Positions 46,101 through 57,961 of a stretch of 64,000 nt of DNA are shown piece by piece. Position 1 is the first letter of the stretch. Every line of letters begins with the position of its first letter. The notes under the pieces were generated by a model. That model did not search any database. It worked only from the letters and a program-made list of their open reading frames with translations, and was not told the DNA's origin. The translations under genes were made by a program, and so were the position numbers. The stretch is from Watersipora subatra (taxonomy: Eukaryota > Bryozoa > Gymnolaemata > Cheilostomatida > Watersiporidae), in contig NC_088714.1 of NCBI RefSeq assembly GCF_963576615.1, forward strand, positions 34,132,643 through 34,196,642, given 5' to 3'.

Positions 46101-46586
46101 CTGCGAGTAGATATATTTTTGGGATATATTACACTCTACCGCATTATGATGGTTACATGGTACTATGCCATGTCACATTATTTTATATTGCAATAAAATA
46201 GCATACGAACAGCGAACATTACTATGTGTTAAAAACTGTTCTGCATTTCAACACGAATGCTCATCTAATGGAAAGGTGACAAAATTAATAAAAAGGCCTT
46301 CATAGAGGCATAGTAGGTTATGTTTGTAATGCCTCCGCAAGGGAGGAAAACTCTGTATGGTTAAAGGGGGTCAGGGCTTTTTTCCATTGCAGACAACCAC
46401 TACTATTGCTATAAGCCAAGAGAAAAACTACACCAGTCAGTTGTTCAAGGTTTATTCATTTTTTAAAGATTTAATTTCATGAAGTTGTCTGCTCGGTCAC
46501 TAATATTGAATGCACCGCAATAAAAGTGATGAGGATGTGGAAAAAATACTCAACAAACCAGGCAAGCAAATGCATCTCTCACTCAC
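46101..46586. other. intron w14/w15, nothing recognised
   Basis: No feature seen. Confidence 0.5.
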
Positions 46587-46876
46587 CTCCAACTCAGAAA
46601 TCTTAGCCTCCAGCTCCGCCTCTGTATTGCAGGGTACGCTACATTCTGTAATTCTCAGCTTGCTCTGTTTCAGCCAATCACTAACCTCTTGAGATAACTG
46701 GGCCAAATCATCAGCCAATGAAGTTTTTTGTTGCACAAGTTGCAAGGCATCAAGGAGCTCCTTTAGCGAGTGGTCACAAGTGGTCACTCGCTGCATCAAA
46801 TCCTCACGCCCACCAATAGAGGAAGAATTGGAAGTAATCTCTACTTGCCCATAGCAATCTTTGCGCATCTTTTCTC
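46587..46876 (-). CDS. spectrin-repeat gene exon w14
   Basis: EKMRKDCYGQVEITSNSSS to AKISELE, with EVSDWLKQSKLRI as a second helix-A motif. Acceptor gcatcgcag, donor gtgagt; starts in phase 1, ends in phase 0. Confidence 0.88.
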
Positions 46877-47375
46877 CTGCGATGCACAAGGAAATAACCA
46901 ATCCATCTCTATATTTCAAGAATATAACTGCTTAAACATCACGATTAATCTAAATGGGCAGCAAAGAGATATGATTGGCTAAAGATTAAAGGTGATTAGT
47001 CAAGCTAATAGCCTGTGCTGCTAGCAAAATTGTTTTAAAAGTGTAAGGATTTAATAAGTACCCATATATGTGCATCTTGGCTTATGAGAAAGCGGCAAAT
47101 CCAAAGTTGATAAAAGCGCGTGAGAAAATAAAAGCGAAAGCTGCCAAAGATGGTTATAACCCGATACAAGTGTAGTCAAGTTATAAATGGTGTCATTGAT
47201 TGGGTAACCGTTTACGCATTCCAACTTATTTAGCTATAATGTATTGGAGCAGACAAGCAAAGGTTGAAATGTGTGTGAGAAACGCAGTTTTCACAAAAAA
47301 AGTTTTGACAGTTTATGATCAATTAAGATCATAGCACATTGTCACTCTCATAAAAACTGAGACATTATTAGTCAC
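46877..47375. other. intron w13/w14, nothing recognised
   Basis: No feature seen. Confidence 0.5.
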
Positions 47376-47547
47376 CTTGCTTTGATAATTTCCTAGCCTC
47401 AGAGCAGAGATCTCTCATGACAGCCTCATCCGTAGCAGCTGTTTTCACCTTTTCCTTCAGCTCTGTGATCCAATTTCCAAGTGCTTCCAGCTGTTGCTCA
47501 GACTTCTCAGCAGACTGAATGGCCTCTCTTTGTGATTCCATTACATT
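47376..47547 (-). CDS. spectrin-repeat gene exon w13
   Basis: NVMESQREAIQSAEKSEQQL to ARKLSKQ, with LEALGNWITELKEKV as a helix-A motif. Acceptor tctctgcag, donor gtgact; ends in phase 1, giving a Gly codon (g/ga) with w14. Confidence 0.87.
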
Positions 47548-48202
47548 CTGCAGAGACCAAACAAGTTTTATAATATCATAAATATTGTCCCATTTGTCTT
47601 CATCACTTACAGCGACAATTTATTATATTATAATATAGTACATTATACCATATTATATTATAATATAATATACTAAAGAATATTAAACTCTTATATTATA
47701 CTCTACTGCAGGTTATATTATACTCTACTGCAGGTTATATTATATTATTTTACATTACAATAAATCACATCACAATATAGCATAGTATGTTATATTATAT
47801 GGTATATACATTACTGCAAGATTTCATTTGAGAGATGTTTATACATAAATGTTTTATAACGCTACGAATGTAAGATGAATTACTACAATAAATTTACTCT
47901 AAATGTGAATGGAAAGGGTAAATAATATTATTGACCGACTAATCACATAAAAAAGCAAGCTCCAATGAAAGTACAGGGAAATGAAGGAAAAAATCTTATC
48001 TAGTGTCAGTCTGTTCTAAGGTGTATCAAAATAAAAGGAGTGAAATTTGGAAAAGGAAAACACATCAATCGTTATACTGAGGCAAGTAAACAGCTATATA
48101 AGTACATAGACATCAAATACTTAATTGTATGCAGCAAAAAATAACCATTTCAAAATAACAAGGCTTTTGTCTTACGTAATGCTGTTTTAGAAACTAACAT
48201 AC
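47548..48202. other. intron w12/w13, AT-rich
   Basis: TATTATATTATAATATA-type low-complexity sequence at about 47620-47810 with a short duplicated TACTCTACTGCAGGTTATAT; no genes. Confidence 0.6.
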
Positions 48203-48415
48203 CGTAAGTTCAGAGTCAAGACCGATATACTTGGCCTCGATGTCGCTAGCTTGATGATTACAGAAATTGCTTCTCGTCTCCCCTTGAATTGACTGCGCGA
48301 GGGACTTGAGAGACTGAACCTTTGGGGCTAAAGGATTTAATGTGTCTCTCAACCTCTCAGTGGCGGAGAGGGCTGCAGTCTTCTCTAGCAAGTTTCGTAA
48401 AGGCCTTGAGTCAAC
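48203..48415 (-). CDS. spectrin-repeat gene exon w12
   Basis: 71 codons, VDSRPLRNLLEKTAALS to GLDSELT. Acceptor taccttgcag, donor gtatgt; phase 0 at both ends. Confidence 0.86.
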
Positions 48416-48947
48416 CTGCAAGGTATAACTTGTAATCAGAAAGATTGCCATTTGGTGGCAACGCTATTGAGGGAAGCAACCAAGCAACATCATACAGGGT
48501 ATTTTTTCGTGTCTACTGGCACTAGCAGTAGACAGGGAATTTTATGTTTTATGTCATGAGTTTAGCCCACAAAAATTAACAGTGTTTTAGGTGACTACAA
48601 ATGTTTTTTTGAGATGCTTCACTCTAAAAAATTACTTTCATTTCACATTTTCACCAGTTGAATAGTTAACAATGAAAGTAATAGGTCAAGGTCATTCGAA
48701 ACGGCTAATCTTCAATTTCTGTAAATGAGGATAGATTTATAGTAACGGTCACATTTATAATACCTAGTGTGACTTTCTAAGACATAGTTCAACACGTGCA
48801 GAGCAACAGCAAAGAAGGATTACATAATGAAACAGAAGTGGTATAAATAAACAACTCCAAACAGAGACGCATATTTCTACTCGATGCTATATGAGTATAT
48901 GTTGTTTCAACACATCAACTCATGTACTGTAGACATATTCTACCGAA

Positions 48948-49696
48948 CACACACTCCATCTTTACTCATGTACTGTAGACATATTCTACCGAACACACAC
49001 TCCATCTTTACTCATGTACTGTAGACATATTCTACCGAACACACACTCCATCTTTACTCATGTACTGTAGACATATTCTACCGAACACACACTCCATCTT
49101 TACTCATGTACTGTAGACATATTCTACCGAACACAAACTCCATCTTTACTCATGTACTGTAGACATATTCTACCGAACACACACTCCATCTTTACTCATG
49201 TACTGTAGACATATTCTACCGAACACACACTCCATCTTTACTCATGTACTGTAGACATATTCTACCGAACACACACTCCATCTTTACTCATGTACTGTAG
49301 ACATATTCTACCGAACACACACTCCATCTTTACTCATGTACTGTAGACAGATTCTACCGAACACACACTCCATCTTTACTCATGTACTGTAGACATATTC
49401 TACCGAACACACACTCCATCTTTACTCATGTACTGTAGACATATTCTACCGAACACAAACTCCATCTTTACTCATGTACTGTAGACATATTCTACCGAAC
49501 ACACACTCCATCTTTACTCATGTACTGTAAACATATTCTACCGAACACACACTCCATCTTTACTCATGTACTGTAGACATATTCTACCGAACACACACTC
49601 CATCTTTACTCATGTACTGTAGACATATTCTACCGAACACACACTCCATCTTTACTCATGTACTGTAGACATATTCTACCGAACATACACTCCATC
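48948..49696. repeat. 46-bp minisatellite, about 16 copies
   Basis: Units TTTACTCATGTACTGTAGAC plus ATATTCTACCGAACACACAC plus TCCATC, with rare single-base variants (CACAAAC, CAGATT). Confidence 0.96.
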
Positions 49697-50046
49697 TTTA
49701 CATATGCAAAGGCAATGAAAAGCATATTTAGACAATAGCAACAATAGCTTTACATATGCAAGTACATTCACTTTATATGGGAGTAGGAAACCCGGTTGTA
49801 TGAATGCTATTCTATGTGTCAAATACATAGAGAGTAGCCATATGAAGTATGCCAAAGTGCTATTTGACATAGTAAATGGCCACCAAGTTTTTCATTGTCA
49901 AGCAACCATCTCAAACATTCTCCACAAGGATAAATTTTAGCGATTGAAGGTCATGCACACCTGCAAAACATGTCATTTTGAATAGTGGCATGTCTGAACT
50001 CAACTGAGTAAGATTTCAAGGAAAGATTTCAAGGAAAGTTTATCAC

Positions 50047-50310
50047 CTGCTCTTCAATGTCATCTATCTGCTTCTGAAGCTCCTTGGCGAGTGCTTGAAA
50101 TGACTTCTGTTCTTCTCCAATTTGCTCTATCCTCTTCCTGGTCACGTCCATCAAACTGCCAATAGAGTTACCCATGTCAGCACACATTTCCAGGCGTGTC
50201 ATCATCGCCTGCTGACCTTGCTCAGCTGTGCTGGGTGCAACTTTTTCTTCAAAGTCAGCTGTGAGAGTATCAAGTGTAGCTAGCATGGAATCTCGTGTTC
50301 TGCCAATTGC
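50047..50310 (-). CDS. spectrin-repeat gene exon w11
   Basis: 88 codons, AIGRTRDSMLATLDTLT to QIDDIEEQ. Acceptor aaatattgcag, donor gtgata; phase 0 at both ends. Confidence 0.88.
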
Positions 50311-51131
50311 CTGCAATATTTATTATACACCAGGTGAGTTCAGTGCAAGGATTTTAATCATACAGACTGTGTAAACCAACATTCTGTAACTAGATGCTTT
50401 AACTGTGACACGTAACAATGGTGCGTCCAAATAGCATATTAAATACGAAGCTATGGTACCACACCTGGTCCCTTGCAACACATCCCCTGATAACCAAAAG
50501 CTATTAGCAAATAAAATTAAACATTCAATTTTATTGGTTTTGCAGCTTCCTGCTAATGGATCATAGACAACAAGGACTTGAGGGTTGGAGCGTGTCAAAT
50601 AAGGTCTGCATTTTGCTCATTCCAGCATTTGTGTTACAGATTTCTAAATCTTGCATAAACTATGCCCCGAATATCTATATTTATCCTTCCACAAATATAA
50701 CAAGCATTTTATAGATTGTGACACTAACATACTACCTAACAGATCATCAACATGCTAACCGTACTAACCATCGTATGTATGTTTGAGTTTATGAACTTTC
50801 TGTTGCTACAATTCACTATCCCAACTCCTTCGCTATTAGATTACAAACTTCTAAAACACATCTGTTCAAGTCACTCAATAATTCCTGATTTCTGTCTTTT
50901 CATTTTCTTTCTTTTGTCACGTAACAAAAAACATTTTTTATGATCACCAATGCCAATAACAAGTTATGCGTACAAGTGAAGATGTGGACGAAAATATAGT
51001 AAACAGCTTTTAGGAGACACTGTGACCTCTAAGCTCGCCTCAGGCAGCGGATGACATCACGAACACGTTATGATAAAGGGAGATATTACCAGCTGGCCTA
51101 TGAGGTAAATATAGTTTATAAAAGGTCGTAC
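50311..51131. other. intron w10/w11, nothing recognised
   Basis: No array or element; short open frames lack support. Confidence 0.5.
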
Positions 51132-51387
51132 CTGCAGCTCAGTTTTCAGACTGTCGAGATCGTCTTTCTGCGTAGACAAAGCCTGTGCTCTCTCCTCCGC
51201 GTCAATAAAACTTTGTTCTACACTGCTAAGAGTGTGGTCTACGTTTTTGTGCGCCTCATAGTTAGAGGTCATTGTTACTATATTTTCTGCGGCTGTGGAT
51301 CCGAGAACTTGAAACTCCCCATGAATCTCTTTTACTTCTTCAGCAGTGGAAGGCAAGAATTCACTAAGAGATTGTAACTTGCCGATG
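51132..51387 (-). CDS. spectrin-repeat gene exon w10
   Basis: Continues as IGKLQSLSEFLPSTAEE to DSLKTELQ. Acceptor gatattgtag, donor gtacga; starts in phase 2, ends in phase 0. Confidence 0.87.
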
Positions 51388-51414
51388 CTACAATATCAAC
51401 AATCATGATCTTTG

Positions 51415-51770
51415 ACAAGTTAGAGGTAAGTTAGCAGATTTATTGCATCCAAAAGGTTTAATGTCGCTCCACCGAAAAAAAAAGAGCAGAATATAGGCAA
51501 CATTCGCTTCGCCCTTAATAGGGCTAAATTTATCTTCCGAAAATTCTGACACGCCATTTGAAAAATAGACCGTCAGCCTCTATTTGAACGCCACCTCCAA
51601 TTTCTCCACTATAAAGAAAAGGTTGAAAAATAGAGCGCCTTGGCGCTCAGTTAGAGGTTTTACGGTAATCTTGAAACATCCCAGCAATCAGATCAGCTCA
51701 AACATAAAAAATAACCGCAAATGATAGAAAAATACCGATACTTTCTGATAAAATTTTGTAAAAATTTTCT
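51415..51770. repeat. dispersed repeat, copy 1
   Basis: Shares GACAAGTTAGAGG-like start, GCAGATTTATTGCATCCAAA and CAGCCTCTATTTGAACGCCA with 63368-63550. Its CTATAAAGAAAAGGTTGAAAAATA is shared with 62260-62420, and the tail around TGATAGAAAAAT resembles 56280-56390. Confidence 0.65.
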
Positions 51771-51990
51771 GCAAGTTCATCTATAAAGTAGACAAGGGTT
51801 CACACAACTAATACGGGTGAAAAACTTAAGGTTTGATATGTTGCAGAATTCAAGATGTTTAACTCCTTTTGCTCCATTTGCATATTATCATTTCCAGAAC
51901 TTTCTGAGAGTAATGACATTTGTCAGTTTATCGTCTCATATGGAACCACTGACATCCAAATAAATTCTAGAATATTCTACTATCACTGAC

Positions 51991-52232
51991 CTCGGCTCAA
52001 GCTCTCCTATACTGTGTACAAGTGCCTTCTGTTCATGAATTCTAGCTCGCTTGCTCTCCAAGTCACTTGTCTCTTCGCCAATCATCTTAGCCTGGTGGTC
52101 GAGGAGAGCGAGCGAGGTCTCCACCTTCTGCAGCATGTCCTCATAACTCGTCCAGTTGCTAAGCAGTTTGTGTAATGTGTCACTGATAGCTGAGTGCTCA
52201 TCGTTTATTGATGTCCACATCTCCGACAGCAA
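51991..52232 (-). CDS. spectrin-repeat gene exon w9
   Basis: LLSEMWTSINDEHSAISD to IGELEP, including the helix-A-like NWTSYEDMLQKVETSL. Acceptor ccctgtttcag, donor gtcagt; ends in phase 2, splitting a Ser codon (ag/c) completed by w10. Confidence 0.88.
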
Positions 52233-52599
52233 CTGAAACAGGGATGGAAGCAATTACTCGATCATTGACTATTTTACGAGCTAACACGGCATGAATACCA
52301 AAGGATGTTTTTAAATATTATTTCAGGGGATTATAGTGCGCCGATCATCTGATTAAACAACAAAATCCGGTGATCAATATTCTACAGAGTCTAGCTTGAG
52401 ATCCACACCTATTACTGAAATACTGTGAATGGTCAGAAAATCACATCTATTTAACAAACTAGCCAATAGCATTGCCTCCTAGTATGTTCCTTTTCAACAC
52501 ATGAAGTTCATTTAAAACGTCTCCCAGTCAAGTGAAGAAAGGCTTTAATAGGAACAATTCAATAAAATGCCAATATAGAGTAATCAGTACATGTATCAG

Positions 52600-52990
52600 A
52601 CGCAGCAGCTACGCAGTGCATTGTTAAAATGGTTATTCTATATTATTAATGCTTTTAAAGAAACTTCAAGTAACATCAGAAAAAAGCGAGTTAAATTGTT
52701 CAACTTTCAGCAGAGTAATTCAACAAACTGGTAGGCCAGTTGCCCACCGACAGAAGGTAGGCCAGTTGCCCACCGACAGAAGTTGACATTTAAGAATTGT
52801 GCTATGACGCAGCAACTATACAATTGACACAGGCTCATGTTAAGTGGTAAAACGTTAATTTCTGATGAAATCATCCTGTTTTTCAAAACCACTGTACAAG
52901 GGCTTTTGTTGATAGAATAGTGATTTGCTTAGAACCAATGTAAAAAACTCCACACGTTTCATCCAGCCACCCTAACTTTATATTATTGTA
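52600..52990 (+). repeat. dispersed repeat with GGCCAGTTGCCCAC core, copy 1
   Basis: Contains a tandem pair of GTAGGCCAGTTGCCCACCGA and flanks shared with 53040-53340 and, inverted, 59540-59880. Confidence 0.65.
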
Positions 52991-53039
52991 ATAAAGCTTT
53001 TATGCTTCATTGATAGCTTAAAGCTACACATTCCTATTC

Positions 53040-53340
53040 CTCATCTCTACCGTTCATGTTAAAAAAGTTGAAATGAACAATTTTTGATCAAGCAATTCAA
53101 CTGGCCATATTAGGGCCAGTTGCCCACTGACAGCAGTTGGCATCTAGGAATCGATGTTATTACTCAGCACCCATAGAGTTGATTATGGCTCAGCTCTACT
53201 GATGTAGCGATGCACTAATCTATGATCAAAACCATGCTCAGTGTTTTTAAAAATTACGGCACAGAAGTTCCTGTTGATAGGATGGTGATCAGCCAATATA
53301 CACTACCCAACAGTATCTCATCCTAGAACTATACGGTATG
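53040..53340 (+). repeat. dispersed repeat with GGCCAGTTGCCCAC core, copy 2
   Basis: Carries AACTGGCCATATTAGGGCCA and GTTGCCCACTGACAG, collinear with copies 1 and 3. Confidence 0.65.
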
Positions 53341-53412
53341 ATGTGTTTGTTTGGTATCTCTATTCCTATCACATCAGCGTCACATCACAACATTCTTTAA
53401 AACAGATATTAC

Positions 53413-53700
53413 CTGTGATTGTCGTTGGATTATATCAACATCTTGTTTGGCGAGAGACGGCAGCAGACCTTCTGCTCTCTGTAAGCAAGAGTCTACTGAA
53501 GGCTGTAGCAAGTCTAGCCTGCTGCCAAGCTCATCAGCGACTGCTAGAGCATCTCTCGAGTCATCACTACCATTTATTGCCTCAATGTTAATTTGTCGAA
53601 GGTCGGCTGTGACCTGCTGAAGTGAGTCGGTGATTTCATTATGGTGGAGACAGTGGGCGCTAACATCATCCAGTAGTTGCTCAAACTTGGCTAATTTCAC
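53413..53700 (-). CDS. spectrin-repeat gene exon w8
   Basis: 96 codons, VKLAKFEQLLDDVSAHC to DIIQRQSQ, covering most of one triple-helical repeat. Acceptor cttctccag, donor gtaata; phase 0 at both ends. Confidence 0.88.
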
Positions 53701-54286
53701 CTGGAGAAGAATATATATGATGTGAAATTTGAGACTTTTTCAAATGCGTAAATTTTGTCTTTGAGATATGGTGGAGACAAATCAAACTGCTGATCACTCT
53801 GGTATAAAGATACCTGATAAAATCATGAGAGCTGACATGGTGACACAACTCTCAAAGAATAGAGAGTCTGTAATAACATTGACTGATCTGCTCTATTTCA
53901 AGGAATCGATACGAGTGTAAGCCGACTTTACAACTGCAATTTATACTTCGCATAAGACAACACACTAGTAAGGTTAGTTATAGTACTTGGTATTTCCTCA
54001 TGACACACACGCGAAATAACTCTTATGTCGCATAGGCATCTTTTCATGTCTGCAGTTGGTCGGTAAATTTTTATGTTTCCTTCAGATTTGGCTAATATGT
54101 TGAATTATTTTACTGTCTTATCTTATTTCACTGAATTAAGGATCATTAAAACGTTTTATCGAAATTGGTCGGTAACTTTTTGTTTTCCAATCTACTCACT
54201 AGCATGACAGCGAAAGATCCAACAGTTAGGTTACTGGTAAACCTGCACACCTACAAAAGCTCTGTACAGACTGTATGTATGAGTAC
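53701..54286. other. intron w7/w8, nothing recognised
   Basis: GTCGGTAACTTTTTGTTTTCC-like words occur twice (near 54060 and 54165); no other feature. Confidence 0.45.
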
Positions 54287-54433
54287 CTTAACATGGTTTA
54301 TGCAGGTATTGTACTGCGTCTCGAGGGAGCTGATAGGCTTGTCGTATGTTATTCCTCGCGGCCGGAGGCCCTGTGTCAGAGACTTGAGCTCTAGAAGTCT
54401 GTCAGCGCTGTCAACCAGATCCTCTAAACGACT
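54287..54433 (-). CDS. spectrin-repeat gene exon w7
   Basis: 49 codons, SRLEDLVDSADRLLELK to CINHVK. Acceptor gttgttatag, donor gtactc; phase 0 at both ends. Confidence 0.83.
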
Positions 54434-55409
54434 CTATAACAACAAGATTGGAGTTATCTTACTTCTTGTTTATAATCGACTGCTGCTTGTAAGATGTGAT
54501 CTTTTCTGACGAGTGACAGAAGATTACAGTCTATCAATATGTGTCAGTTGTAGGAGTGTTTTTCCCCACTAATTCTATGAAGACTTTGTGCTGTGCTGTA
54601 ACAATGCTTGAATCAAACATGATGCACACAATTAAATATACAGTATATATATATATATGCACAGGTAGTCCTCCCATAACATCAGGCTTAATGGCACTCA
54701 GAGTTATGTCAGAGTGTTAAATATTGTAAAAATTGGCAAAAATACATGTATGCCTATAGAGGCTAAATGAAAATGAGAAAATATACTTTTAAAAGCATTA
54801 AAGTAACCACGAATGTATAGATATCACACATGTACACGTACACCAATCATGACATTGTTTTATGACCATACGGTACTGAATATTAGGCTAATATTTGCCA
54901 TAGCTGAAGCATTATAGAAAAGACCTATAATACATACAAGTGCTAAACAAATAGAGAAGGGCCAAAAGAGTAAACATAAGTAATAGGTAAAAATATGTAA
55001 CATCCGCCGCAATGTACTCTATGATAGCCTAACATGTGTTTACATTCTCGTACTCACGCATAAGCTAAATAAAAAATAACAAGTTGAAATTTGATGTATT
55101 TGTTAGAAGTTTACACTCATTATTAAAAACAATCAATAGAAAGTAGAAAAATGGTAGATAAAAGATAAAGATGATAAAAGGTGGCGAAGTGCAGTAGAGT
55201 GTGACTAGCCTATGACTATATATATACATGTGTATATATCTTAACGCTTATCTAACTCTGCATAACAGCGTATTTATTATTGGTGTATGAAATTCATTTT
55301 AGACATTTTATCTGAAGAGTGTGATACTTATTGTACCACATGAAACTATTAGTAATAAAATGTTTAACTTATAGAGTGAAGTTCCACTTATACATATTTT
55401 ACATGTGTA

Positions 55410-55414
55410 TAGAT

Positions 55415-55461
<47 letters not shown>
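55410..55461. repeat. (TA)n microsatellite
   Basis: About 24 TA dinucleotides just left of the nested MITE. Confidence 0.95.
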
Positions 55462-55464
<3 letters not shown>

Positions 55465-56586
55465 TCAAACATGGATAACTCGTCCACGGATAGCTCGAAC
55501 ACATGGTTAATTCGAACATTTCCTTTGGTCCGTTCCCACGTAATGATAAATTGCTATAGATAACTCGAACTCAACACTGTTAATTCGAACTGTTTTTTTG
55601 CCCAACGGCTACCGAAACGGTTGTTATCGCTTTAGAAAATCACTTTATTCAAAGCCATAGAGGTAAACTTCATCTTTTCGTAATTCATAAGCGTCGTTAT
55701 TACCACCATCGGCAAAATATTTTTGTCAACAACTTTTCTAAAGGTTTGGTGAAATTTGATTTATACTGCTATACGATGAGTAGCACGGGCTAGTCGGGTC
55801 ACGCGCGCAAGGATTTTCGCCACGCACATACAAAACAAAAATCGCATGTTGTTTTTGTTTTGTATGTGCGTGGCGAAAATCCTTGAGTGCGTCACCCGGC
55901 TAGCCCGTTATGAATAGTTTTCCGACGTTGATTCCGTGTTGAATCAACGTCGGAATGTTGAATGTTTAAAACGTCTTAAAAATTGTTGTAATTAAACGTA
56001 TACGTTGTCTGAGCTACAAAAAACTATTCATCGTTTGACCTAAACACAGAATACGTGTGTACATTCAATAAGTATCTATTAAAAAAACGTGAGTGATATA
56101 GAATGTACGTAAAACCTCGTAAAACTTCTAATTGAACTGCCTCGGAGTGTTGCTCTTAACGAATCCCAGGTAAAGTAAGATAATCTTTGCATAAACTTCA
56201 AGAAAAAACGGCAAAATTGATCGTGGGTAAAACCCCAAAAGAAAAAAATATCTTTTCTTTTGAGCATTTCAACAACGATCAAGTTTTGCCAATGTCAATC
56301 TGAAAAACGTCCTGGCAATAACATCACCTCAAACAACAAACCAATCTCAAGTGATAGAAAAATCTCTATACTTTTTCATAAAAACGTTTTAAACTTTACA
56401 TTAGGAGCATTTAATTTGAAACAAGCCATTTGTGCTTTTGATTTATATTATAGTTTGTATATGTACATGTATCTACTAATAAATAAGTAAATATATGGAC
56501 TTGTGACAGTGCTCTGATAACTTGAACGCTCTGATAATTCGAACACTTTTGCTCGGTCCCTTGAAGTTCGAGTTATCCATGTTTGA

Positions 56587-56589
<3 letters not shown>
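55462..56589. mobile_element. nested pogo/Tigger-like MITE, 1,128 bp
   Basis: Perfect inverted ends CAGTCAAACATGGATAACTC (plus G), flanked by TA inside TATATA runs. Further in, GATAACTCGAAC and GTTAATTCGAAC words recur toward both ends. It holds a large internal hairpin and no coding sequence. Confidence 0.8.
55785..55908. repeat. long perfect-type hairpin inside the MITE
   Basis: Arms of about 55 bp: ACGGGCTAGTCGGGTCACGC... pairs with ...GTGCGTCACCCGGCTAGCCC, around AATCGCATG. A second hairpin (TCCGACGTTGATTC/GAATCAACGTCGGA) follows at 55920-55954. Confidence 0.92.

Positions 56590-56643
<54 letters not shown>
56590..56643. repeat. (TA)n microsatellite
   Basis: About 27 TA dinucleotides just right of the nested MITE; it probably continues the target run on the left. 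Confidence 0.95.
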
Positions 56644-56646
<3 letters not shown>

Positions 56647-56785
56647 ATAGGCTATACGTTATTTTATATATTATATATATAATAACATATGCAATGAAAA
56701 CTCGAAGGGGGTTTTATTTAACGACAAAACTGCTTAACAATGGGGTTTTCGGATGTAACCCCTGTTGTTAAATGAGGAGTACCTG

Positions 56786-57305
56786 TATAGGTATATTCAA
56801 ACAATGAAAACATTTTCACCTGGCTGCGAGTGATCATTTATTTTTCATAAGCATTATAGCATTAAGCAGCATATGCTAAAGTACATCAGCATTGCTATGC
56901 CACCAAATCTCGACATATGAATTTGTCAACATTAGCTGCAATATTTGACTTCATACCAAAGTAATGTCTAACATACAGCGCTGGAGGTTTTTCAAACATT
57001 TCAGTTTTAAAACAAAAGGGAAGGAAGTTGGTAGAAATTCAATCTAAAATACAGAAAACTAATAGTGAAAATATATAGGTTAAAATTTTACTTAGTTTAT
57101 GTTAGGTCACTTGCATGACATTAAGTTACATTAAGTTACATTAAGGTTGTTCTGAAGACGCTAAAGATCTTTGGGTTACCTACACATTGCTGACAGCCAA
57201 AATATATTGTCAAATTACTGACCATGTTTGCAAAAATTACTAAAAAGGTTAAGAGAGTAACTCTATAACAAAAAACCAAAATAGTGTTTGTTACGTAAAG
57301 ATTAC
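56786..57305. other. intron w6/w7, exon-proximal part, nothing recognised
   Basis: Only a short TTACATTAAG duplication at 57118-57145. Confidence 0.5.
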
Positions 57306-57425
57306 CTGGATGATGGTAATAGCACCAGTAAGTTCTAGCTGATTAGGCGTAGACTTGTACTGTGTCATCACTTCCTCAGATTTCTTTATGCTTGTCGCAA
57401 TGTCTGTGTAGAAGATGTCACAGTC
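57306..57425 (-). CDS. spectrin-repeat gene exon w6
   Basis: 40 codons, DCDIFYTDIATSIKKSEE to TGAITIIQ. Acceptor gacattgtag, donor gtaatc; phase 0 at both ends. Confidence 0.83.
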
Positions 57426-57760
57426 CTACAATGTCATGGGTACACAACTCTCAGCGTTGCTTTTATGGTTAAATATGAAAGCTTCAATAATGCAAACCTA
57501 AAATACCAAAAAATGTTGCCGCCTTATGCAGTCTTAAATGTTCCATAATCTAAAGATTCAGTTTGAGTATTACTTGGTCTGAATAAACAATTCGTGAAAA
57601 ACAAATGAGCTGTCTGAAACTCTCCTATGTTTCTAGTTGCCCTCTTTTGACAGTTTTATGTAGATTAACCACAACATTGGCCAAACTTTGAAATAACCAG
57701 CTGAAAAATAAAAATGGAATGTCATAAAACACCTTTTACATGTTGAGTGCAATCGCTAAC

Positions 57761-57961
57761 CTTGAGTTTGTGTATGATGTCATCTAGAGTAGACAACTTC
57801 TGTTTAGTCTCAGTTTTAGCTTGTTCCAACTCTATGCTAGAATTGTTCATGTCATGGCGGATAGCAGTCTGTCCTTGCAAACTCGTGTGCTGCAGCACTG
57901 TTTCAGAGCGAGTTTTTGCCTCGAGCAGTGGTACTTCGGCTTCCAGGTCATTGCTTATGGC
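57761..57961 (-). CDS. spectrin-repeat gene exon w5
   Basis: 67 codons, AISNDLEAEVPLLEAK to DDIIHKLK, heptad-patterned helix. Acceptor catttttcaag, donor gttagc; phase 0 at both ends. w5 plus w6 is 321 bp, one repeat. Confidence 0.85.

Larger units (their letters stand above)
54662..56785. mobile_element. outer Tigger-like element carrying a nested insertion
   Basis: Left end CAGGTAGTCCTCCCATAACA; inverted right end CAGGTACTCCTCATTTAACA, followed by TA. The ends match at about 15 of 20 bases. The left TA is degraded to CA. Its interior is interrupted by the 55462-56589 element. No transposase frame remains. Confidence 0.5.

Noticed and set aside
7120..49696. Possible CRISPR arrays
   Set aside because: All arrays are head-to-tail with no unique spacers, and the setting is a eukaryotic intron.
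51057..51377. Plus-strand 108-codon frame
   Set aside because: It is the antisense shadow of exon w10, whose minus-strand frame has splice sites and phase continuity.
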